Below, one piece after another: positions 58,252 to 64,000 of a stretch of DNA of 64,000 nt. Source of the DNA: Sphingopyxis sp. OAS728 (GTDB lineage Bacteria > Pseudomonadota > Alphaproteobacteria > Sphingomonadales > Sphingomonadaceae). The notes beneath the pieces were generated by a model, which worked only from the letters and a program-made list of their open reading frames with translations, had not been told where the DNA came from and made no database searches. The position numbers and the translations under genes were made by a program. The DNA lies in NCBI RefSeq assembly GCF_014873485.1, contig NZ_JADBDT010000001.1, positions 496,001 through 560,000 on the forward strand, written 5' to 3'. Within the stretch, counting starts at the first letter, position 1. Every line of letters starts with the position of its first letter.

Positions 58252-59016
58252 TCAGCGAACGACGACGCAATTTTCACCGGCTACGCGCAATTTTCCGCAT
58301 AAATTCGTGGCGTTGGCCGCGGTTCCTGCCGAAACGCGCAGGCGATAGACGGTTCCATTGCCGACCTTTGCTGGCGACACCGATTTGTTGAGCTCGGCCA
58401 GATAGGCGAAGCGCTTCGACAGGTTCGTCCACGCCTTGGCAGCCGCAGCGTCGCTGCTGAAGGCGCCGAGCTGGATCATCGCACCGCTCGGGGCAGCTGC
58501 CTTGGGCTCGGCATCGACCTCCTTCGCGGCGACAGCCTTGGCCTTCTCCACCGGCGGAGCCTTCGCGACGGCGGCTTTCGCCGCGGCGGCCTTGTCGGCT
58601 GCCGCCTTCTTCGCAGCAGCTTCGCGCTCTTCGGGGGTCACGGCAGGTTCTTCGGGCATACGGCTCGGATCGACCTTGCCTGCAGGCTCGGCACCTTCGC
58701 TGGCTGAGAAGCTGGCGTCGCCCTCGCCCTCGAACGTCTTCGCGCCATCGGTCTTGGGCGCGACCTTATAGTCGCCCTGCTGCGCCGCGATCAGTTCGCC
58801 ATTACCGCGTGCGCCGCCATTCTGGATCCACCACAGGCCGCCGAGCACCGCGCCGATCAGCAGTAAGCCGCCGAGCACCATGACGAGCAGGCGCGCGGGC
58901 GAGACTTCGCCATCTTCCTCGAACCCGTCGGCGGCTTCAAGCCAAGGCAGCCGATCCTCGTCTTCGAGACCGAGGCCTGCGTCCCCCTGCTCCGCCTGTT
59001 TGTCGCCCGCCATCAA
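58252..59016 (-). CDS. SPOR-domain membrane protein
   Basis: A 254-residue bitopic protein with an acidic cytoplasmic N-terminus, one membrane helix (about residues 43-66), a long alanine/lysine-rich linker with coiled-coil character (about 115-170) and a C-terminal SPOR domain (about 178-254), starting at AMIQLGAFSSDAAA. SPOR domains bind denuded peptidoglycan at the division site. It overlaps argS by four bases. Confidence 0.9.
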   Translation of the reverse strand: MMAGDKQAEQGDAGLGLEDEDRLPWLEAADGFEEDGEVSPARLLVMVLGGLLLIGAVLGGLWWIQNGGARGNGELIAAQQGDYKVAPKTDGAKTFEGEGDASFSASEGAEPAGKVDPSRMPEEPAVTPEEREAAAKKAAADKAAAAKAAVAKAPPVEKAKAVAAKEVDAEPKAAAPSGAMIQLGAFSSDAAAAKAWTNLSKRFAYLAELNKSVSPAKVGNGTVYRLRVSAGTAANATNLCGKLRVAGENCVVVR

Positions 59017-60740
59017 ACCATCTCCTCGAGCGCCTCTACCCCCATAAGGGACAGCCCGTTACGGATGACTTGCCCGATTCCGTCGGCCAAATAAAGCCGC
59101 GTCGCGGTCAATTCGGGATCATTGTCGAGAACGATGCGAAGGCCCGGATCATCATTGCCCAGATTGTACCAGGCGTGGAACGCCGCCGCGACGTCGGCGA
59201 GATAGAAGGCGATCCGGTGCGGCTCGCGCGCCGAGGCGGCCGCCTCGACAATCCGCGGGAACTGCGCGAGCAGTTTCACGAGGCCCAATTCATGCGCGTT
59301 GAGGCGTGCCGGAACGGGCGCGGGCAGCGTGATCCCGGCATCTGCGGCTTTTTTGCGCAGCCGCGAAATGCGGGCATTGGCATATTGCAGATACCAGACG
59401 GGGTTGTCGCGCGACGCCTCGACGACCTTGGCGAAGTCGAAATCCATCTGTGCGTCGGCCTTGCGGGTCAGCATCGTGAAGCGCACCGCGTCCTTGCCGA
59501 CCTCTTCGACGACATCGGCGAGCGTCACGAAATTGCCCGCGCGCTTCGACATTTTGAACGGCTCGCCATTTTTGAGCAGCCGCACCATCTGCACCAGTTT
59601 GACGTCGAAGCGGGTCTTGCCCCCGGTCAATGCGGCAACCGCCGCCTTGATCCGCTTGACCGTGCCTGCATGGTCGGCGCCCCAGATGTCGATCAGTTCG
59701 TCGGCATTCTGGCTCTTCTGGAAATGATAGGCGAGGTCGGCACCGAAATAGGTCCAGCTGCCGTCCGACTTCTTGATCGGGCGGTCCTGATCATCGCCGA
59801 ACTGCGTCGAGCGGAACAGCGGCAGCTCGACCGGCTCCCAATCCTCGGGCGTTTCGCCCTTCGGCGCTTCGAGCTGGCCGTCATAGACGAGATCATGGTC
59901 GCGCAGCCATTTCTCGGCGGCGGCGGGTTTGCCCTCTGCCTGCAATTCGGCTTCGGACGAGAAAAGATCGTGATGGATGCCGAGCTTGGCGAGGTCGGCG
60001 CGGATCATGTCCATCATCGCGCTGACCGCCTCGGCGCGGAACAGGCCGAGCCACGCGCTTTCGGGCGCGCCGACGAAGCGGTCGCCATATTCGACCGCCA
60101 GCTTGTCCGCGACGGGGATCAGATAGTCGCCGGGATAGAGCCCCTCGGGGATCGCGCCGATATCCTCGCCCAGCGCCTCGCGGTAGCGCATGTGCACCGA
60201 GCGCGCGAGCACATCGACCTGCGCGCCGGCGTCGTTGACATAATATTCGCGGATCACCTCGTGCCCGGCATATTCCAGCAGCGCGGCGAGCGCGTCGCCA
60301 ACGACCGCGCCGCGGCAGTGACCGACGTGCATCGGGCCGGTCGGGTTCGCCGACACATATTCAACATTGACGCGCCGCCCTTGCCCCATCGTCGACCGGC
60401 CATAATCGCCGCCTTCGCTGAAGATCAGCGCGAGTTCGTCGCGCCAGCTGTCGTCGACAAGGCGCAGGTTGATGAAGCCTGGACCCGCGACGCTCGCCTC
60501 GGTCACTTCATCGAGCGCGCCGAGCTCGGCGACGATCAGGTCCGCAAGCGCACGCGGGTTCATGCCGGCGGGCTTCGCGAGCACCATCGCGGCGTTGGTC
60601 GCAACATCGCCATGCGCGGGATCGCGCGGCGGTTCGACGCTGATCGCGCTGCGATCGAGACCGCTCGGCAGGGCGTCTCGGGCGGCGAGCGCATCGAGCG
60701 CGGCATCGATATGGTCGGAAAAGCGGCTGAACAGGGTCAC
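59013..60740 (-). CDS. argS: Arginine--tRNA ligase
   Basis: A 575-residue class I synthetase. The HIGH-type motif appears as SANPTGPMHVGHCRG near residue 135, and KMSKRAGNFV near 395 matches KMSKS. The N-terminal tRNA-binding and C-terminal DALR anticodon domains are complete. It starts the minus-strand unit that continues to tatC. Confidence 0.96.
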   Translation of the reverse strand: MTLFSRFSDHIDAALDALAARDALPSGLDRSAISVEPPRDPAHGDVATNAAMVLAKPAGMNPRALADLIVAELGALDEVTEASVAGPGFINLRLVDDSWRDELALIFSEGGDYGRSTMGQGRRVNVEYVSANPTGPMHVGHCRGAVVGDALAALLEYAGHEVIREYYVNDAGAQVDVLARSVHMRYREALGEDIGAIPEGLYPGDYLIPVADKLAVEYGDRFVGAPESAWLGLFRAEAVSAMMDMIRADLAKLGIHHDLFSSEAELQAEGKPAAAEKWLRDHDLVYDGQLEAPKGETPEDWEPVELPLFRSTQFGDDQDRPIKKSDGSWTYFGADLAYHFQKSQNADELIDIWGADHAGTVKRIKAAVAALTGGKTRFDVKLVQMVRLLKNGEPFKMSKRAGNFVTLADVVEEVGKDAVRFTMLTRKADAQMDFDFAKVVEASRDNPVWYLQYANARISRLRKKAADAGITLPAPVPARLNAHELGLVKLLAQFPRIVEAAASAREPHRIAFYLADVAAAFHAWYNLGNDDPGLRIVLDNDPELTATRLYLADGIGQVIRNGLSLMGVEALEEMV

Positions 60741-60804
60741 GGGGATTGGCCTATCTTCGATCAGGAAAGTCTTGCGCGCGCCCTATAACAGCTAGGCGGG
60801 CGCG

Positions 60805-60837
60805 AAAAGCCCCGCGTCGCCGATTGGCGCGCGGGGC
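60805..60837 (-). terminator. Intrinsic terminator of the lipoprotein gene
   Basis: On the minus strand GCCCCGCG pairs with CGCGGGGC over a 13-base loop and is followed by TTTTCG. It lies 36 bases beyond the stop of the 223-residue lipoprotein gene and before argS. Confidence 0.75.
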
Positions 60838-60873
60838 GAAACGATGCGTACGGCGCCAAGGCGCCGCCGCGAC

Positions 60874-61545
60874 TTATCGTCGGACGTTATATTCGAGCTG
60901 GTCCTGCGTGAGCTGGAACCCGATGAGCAGTTCGAAGCTCGAGCGCTGCACCGCGGCGCGCACTTCGGGAAGGCTGAGCGGATCGACCGCAGCGTCCTGA
61001 TCGCCCGCCTTGCGCTTGCGGGTGATACGTTCCTGGATGTCGGCGGGCAGCGTTGCCGCAGCGCGATCGACATAGGCCGACGCCTGCGCCCGGCCCGTGC
61101 CGCGCACCTGGCCTTCGGCAAAAGTCACGGCGACATTGCCGAGCCGTTTTGCAACGACCGCGGTCCCGCCCTGCAAGACAGTGGCGTAATAAGGCAAGGT
61201 CACCGTGCGCGCGGGCCCCGCATCGCGACGCGTCGCGACGACGTCGAAGCTGGCGAGCTGGTAAACCTTCTCAGCGGCGTCGTTACAGACGGGCACCACA
61301 TTGGTGATCGCCGCGACGACGTCGACGGCGCGCGCATCGCGGCTCGTCGCGGGGTCGAACAGCGTGACGTCGCCGGTGTGCAGCGGCACCGCCACCGCGG
61401 GACAGGTGCTGCGTGTCGCGGTGATGCCGACGCCGCCCGCGATGTCGATTTCATTGTCCTTCGCGCAGCCCGCCACCGTCGCCATGGCTGCCGTGCCGCA
61501 GAGCACGGTCAGGAACTTACGCGACGGAAACGAAATGGACATCAT
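60874..61545 (-). CDS. Lipoprotein of unknown function
   Basis: A 223-residue lipoprotein. The signal peptide ends in TVAGC with Cys27 as lipidation site. The mature part has two further cysteines and a mixed alpha/beta pattern. I recognise no family. Two adjacent ATG codons (61545 and 61542) may start it. It is divergent from ispH and ends at its own terminator. Confidence 0.8.
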   Translation of the reverse strand: MMSISFPSRKFLTVLCGTAAMATVAGCAKDNEIDIAGGVGITATRSTCPAVAVPLHTGDVTLFDPATSRDARAVDVVAAITNVVPVCNDAAEKVYQLASFDVVATRRDAGPARTVTLPYYATVLQGGTAVVAKRLGNVAVTFAEGQVRGTGRAQASAYVDRAAATLPADIQERITRKRKAGDQDAAVDPLSLPEVRAAVQRSSFELLIGFQLTQDQLEYNVRR

Positions 61546-61708
61546 GATAATCGGGCTTTCCAAACAGGTACGCTGGCAGGCGTCGGGACGGTTGATCCCG
61601 CGTCATGCGCGCCGCTTCTTATCGGTGCGATGAACGCGGCGCAACAAAGAGAACGAAAGATGAAGCGGCTTTACCCCATACGGCTTGCTGCGCTAGAGCG
61701 CGCGCATC

Positions 61709-62689
61709 ATGAACGCTCCCCATCCGATGACGCACCCAGGCAGCAGCGAAGCGGCAGAACTCAAGGTTTTGATCGCGGCACCGCGCGGGTTCTGTGCGGG
61801 CGTCGACCGCGCGATCCGTATCGTCGAACTGGCGCTGCAGAAATATGGCGCGCCCGTCTATGTCCGGCACGAAATCGTCCACAACCGCTACGTCGTGGAC
61901 ACACTGAAGGCGCAAGGCGCGATTTTCGTCGAATCGCTCGACCAGGTTCCAGACGGCGTGCCGGTAGTGTTCAGCGCGCACGGCGTACCCAAGGCGGTGC
62001 CCGCAAAGGCCGAAATGCGTGGGCTTGACTATATCGACGCGACTTGCCCGCTGGTGTCGAAAGTGCATCGTCAGGCCGAGCGCGTATATGACGCCGGACG
62101 GCATATCGTCTTCGTCGGCCACGCCGGCCACCCGGAAGTCGTCGGCACATTGGGTCAGCTGCCCGAAGGCGCGATGACTTTGGTCGAATCGGTCGACGAT
62201 GTGGCGGCGCTGTCGCCTGCGGACCCTGAAATGCTGTCCTTCCTGACCCAGACGACGCTGTCGGTCGACGATACACGCGATATCATCGCGGCGCTCCAGC
62301 ACCGCTTCCCCGCGATCACCGGCCCGCGGGGCGAGGACATCTGTTACGCGACGTCGAACCGTCAGGATGCAGTAAAGGCGATCGCCGGACAATGCGATCG
62401 CATGATCGTTATCGGCGCGCCCAACAGTTCGAACAGCCTGCGCCTCGTCGAAGTCGCCGAACGGCTGGGCACACCCGCGCATCTCGTCCAGCGCGGCACC
62501 GACATCGACCCGACCTGGCTGACGGATATCGGCACGCTCGGCATCACTGCCGGCGCAAGCGCGCCCGAGAAGTTGGTCCGCGAAGTGATCGACGCCGTCG
62601 CATCTGTCCGCCCCATCGTCGAGGACGTCGTCGTCACGGCCGAAGAGAATATGGTGTTCAAGCTGCCGCGCGGGCTCGAACCCGCCTGA
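61709..62689 (+). CDS. ispH: 4-hydroxy-3-methylbut-2-enyl diphosphate reductase
   Basis: A 326-residue Fe-S enzyme, last step of the MEP isoprenoid pathway. The cluster cysteines lie in [12 protein letters not shown] near residue 31, [11 protein letters not shown] near 112 and [13 protein letters not shown] near 212. It overlaps thrB by one base (TGATG), and thrB overlaps rnhA, so the three form an operon. Confidence 0.96.
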   Translation: MNAPHPMTHPGSSEAAELKVLIAAPRGFCAGVDRAIRIVELALQKYGAPVYVRHEIVHNRYVVDTLKAQGAIFVESLDQVPDGVPVVFSAHGVPKAVPAKAEMRGLDYIDATCPLVSKVHRQAERVYDAGRHIVFVGHAGHPEVVGTLGQLPEGAMTLVESVDDVAALSPADPEMLSFLTQTTLSVDDTRDIIAALQHRFPAITGPRGEDICYATSNRQDAVKAIAGQCDRMIVIGAPNSSNSLRLVEVAERLGTPAHLVQRGTDIDPTWLTDIGTLGITAGASAPEKLVREVIDAVASVRPIVEDVVVTAEENMVFKLPRGLEPA

Positions 62690-63651
62690 TGGCCGTCTAT
62701 ACGCACGTCGAGCCCGACGACCTTGCCGCCCTCGTCGCCCGATATGACATCGGCACCGTGGTGTCGTGCAAGGGGATTGCCGAGGGCGTCGAGAACAGCA
62801 ATTTCCTGCTCGAAACGACGGGCGGTCGTTTCATCCTAACGCTTTACGAAAAACGGGTCAGCGAAGGCGACCTGCCTTTCTTCGTCGACCTGCTGAACCA
62901 TCTCGCCAGCCAGAACTGCCCCGTCCCGGCAATGATCCGGGACCGGAATGGCATTGCGATCCAGCAGATTTCGGGCCGCGCTGCGTGCGTGATCCAGTTC
63001 CTGCCCGGCATCTCGCTCACCCAGCCGACACCGCCACAATGCGAAGCCGCCGGCGCCGCGCTCGGCGCGATGCACCGTGCGCTCGAAGACTATGCCGGCG
63101 CGCGCGCGAACAGCATGGGTCACGATCATTGGCGCGGTGTTGCCGCGGCGACCGGCAATCTCGATGTCGTGTTGCCGGGGCTTCAATCGATCGTCGACGA
63201 CGAACTGGCGTATCTCGACGCGCATTGGCCCACCGATTTGCCCGCGCATGTCATCCACGCCGATCTGTTTCCCGACAATGTGTTGATGCTCGGCGACCGG
63301 GTCACCGGCCTCATCGACTTCTATTTCGCCGCGAGCGACTTTCGCGCCTATGATCTCGTGATCACGCACGCGTCCTGGGCCTTTTCGGCCGACGGCAAGC
63401 ATTGCGATCCCGCACGCGCCCAGGCTTTGATGCGCGGCTATGCTCGCGAAATTACGCTGTCGGACGCCGAAGTCGCCGCGCTGCCGCTACTCGCGCGCGG
63501 CGCATCGCTGCGCTTCCTGCTTACCCGCGCCCACGATTGGGTGCACACCCCCGCCGACGCGCTCGTCACCCGCAAGGACCCGTCACCGTTCCTCGCCCGT
63601 CTGCAACGTTATAGCGCCGCCGACGCTGCCAGCCTGTTTGCTGTCGGATGA
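62689..63651 (+). CDS. thrB: Homoserine kinase (APH-like type)
   Basis: A 320-residue homoserine kinase of the aminoglycoside-phosphotransferase-like type, making O-phosphohomoserine for threonine synthesis. The catalytic loop is [11 protein letters not shown] near residue 188 and the metal aspartate follows in GLIDFYF. The start at 62689 overlaps the ispH stop; a longer frame inside ispH is rejected. It overlaps rnhA by four bases. Confidence 0.93.
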   Translation: MAVYTHVEPDDLAALVARYDIGTVVSCKGIAEGVENSNFLLETTGGRFILTLYEKRVSEGDLPFFVDLLNHLASQNCPVPAMIRDRNGIAIQQISGRAACVIQFLPGISLTQPTPPQCEAAGAALGAMHRALEDYAGARANSMGHDHWRGVAAATGNLDVVLPGLQSIVDDELAYLDAHWPTDLPAHVIHADLFPDNVLMLGDRVTGLIDFYFAASDFRAYDLVITHASWAFSADGKHCDPARAQALMRGYAREITLSDAEVAALPLLARGASLRFLLTRAHDWVHTPADALVTRKDPSPFLARLQRYSAADAASLFAVG

Positions 63652-64000
63652 GCGAAAGCACCGGCAAGACCGTGATTGTCGCCACCGACGGCGCCTGCAA
63701 GGGCAACCCCGGCCCCGGCGGCTGGGGCGCCGTGCTCCGCTGGGGTGATGTCGTAAAGACATTGTCGGGGGGCGAACCCGACACGACGAACAACCGCATG
63801 GAGCTGATGGCCGCGATCGAGGCGCTCGCTGCGCTCAAGCGCAGCTGCAACGTCGAACTGTCGACCGACAGCGTCTATGTCCGCGACGGGATCACCAAAT
63901 GGATTTTCGGCTGGCAGAAGAATGGCTGGAAAACCGCAGCCAAAAAGCCGGTCGCCAACGCCGACCTGTGGCAGCGCCTGGTCAAGGAAAATGCGCGGCA
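63648..64000 (+). CDS. rnhA: Ribonuclease HI, 3' end missing
   Basis: The first 117 residues of RNase HI, which cuts RNA in RNA-DNA hybrids. Catalytic acids visible are Asp14 in [13 protein letters not shown], Glu in NNRMELMA near 51, and Asp in [10 protein letters not shown] near 73. The fourth acidic residue lies beyond the window. It is coupled to thrB by ATGA. Confidence 0.95.
   Translation, partial: MSESTGKTVIVATDGACKGNPGPGGWGAVLRWGDVVKTLSGGEPDTTNNRMELMAAIEALAALKRSCNVELSTDSVYVRDGITKWIFGWQKNGWKTAAKKPVANADLWQRLVKENAR

Overview
The window is dense, high-GC chromosomal DNA of a sphingomonad (Alphaproteobacteria, Sphingomonadales). The gene order and protein sequences look most like Sphingopyxis, but the genus is an inference. 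It reads as core genome with a few insertions. Alphaproteobacterial signals support the placement: two GTTC-N7-GTTC LexA boxes, a GGAAC-N16-CGTT EcfG-type general-stress promoter, a TTAA-N7-TTAA CtrA-type site, and the conserved blocks tpiA-ppiD-trpE-trpGDC-moaC-moeA-lexA-comEC-gltX-gltA and argS-SPOR-nagZ-scpA-scpB-tatABC. I saw no rRNA, tRNA, CRISPR array, insertion sequence or prophage.

Layout. 1-4.2 kb: end of a lytic transglycosylase, moaB, a SplB-like radical SAM gene directly behind an SOS box, and a convergent acyl-CoA ligase. 4.4-13.6 kb (minus strand): dnaE, glutathione peroxidase, lolD-lolC, a Crp/Fnr regulator, pyrG, secG. 13.6-29.9 kb: tpiA (minus), then ppiD, trpE, an exported MetX-like hydrolase, trpG-trpD-trpC, an inserted catB-type acetyltransferase (minus), moaC-moeA, lexA with its SOS box, comEC (minus, tail-to-tail overlap with lexA), gltX and gltA. 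30.0-33.5 kb (minus): an unusual three-gene unit made of a nucleotidyltransferase-like membrane protein, an unrecognised protein, and a soluble histidine-kinase homologue whose H-box has no histidine. 33.8-44.8 kb: gyrA, a DUF952 gene, an exported amidohydrolase, a MaoC hydratase, a periplasmic peroxiredoxin, a glycine-zipper protein, a TauD-like dioxygenase, a secreted cysteine-rich unknown, lysoplasmalogenase, trmFO and an EF-hand protein. 45-52.3 kb: oxyR, moaE-moaD, pgsA, an LplT-like transporter, a REP-like inverted repeat, a small tail-anchored protein behind a CtrA-type site, RNase T2, nadC, a nitronate-monooxygenase-like enzyme, and a cyclophilin. 52.5-64 kb: mgtE, a 42-aa entericidin-like lipoprotein behind an EcfG-type promoter, tatC-tatB-tatA-scpB-scpA-nagZ-SPOR-argS (minus), a lipoprotein, ispH-thrB and the start of rnhA.

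Functionally the window covers tryptophan synthesis (trpE, G, D, C), molybdenum cofactor synthesis split over three loci (moaB; moaC-moeA; moaE-moaD), replication and chromosome maintenance (dnaE, gyrA, scpAB, lexA), envelope export and lipoprotein trafficking (secG, tatABC, lolCD, ppiD), lipid head-group chemistry (pgsA, LplT-like, lysoplasmalogenase) and peroxide defence (gpx, peroxiredoxin, oxyR). The least explained parts are the 30.0-33.5 kb unit, the insertions in the trp-moa block, and several regulatory sites that sit unusually close to or inside genes.
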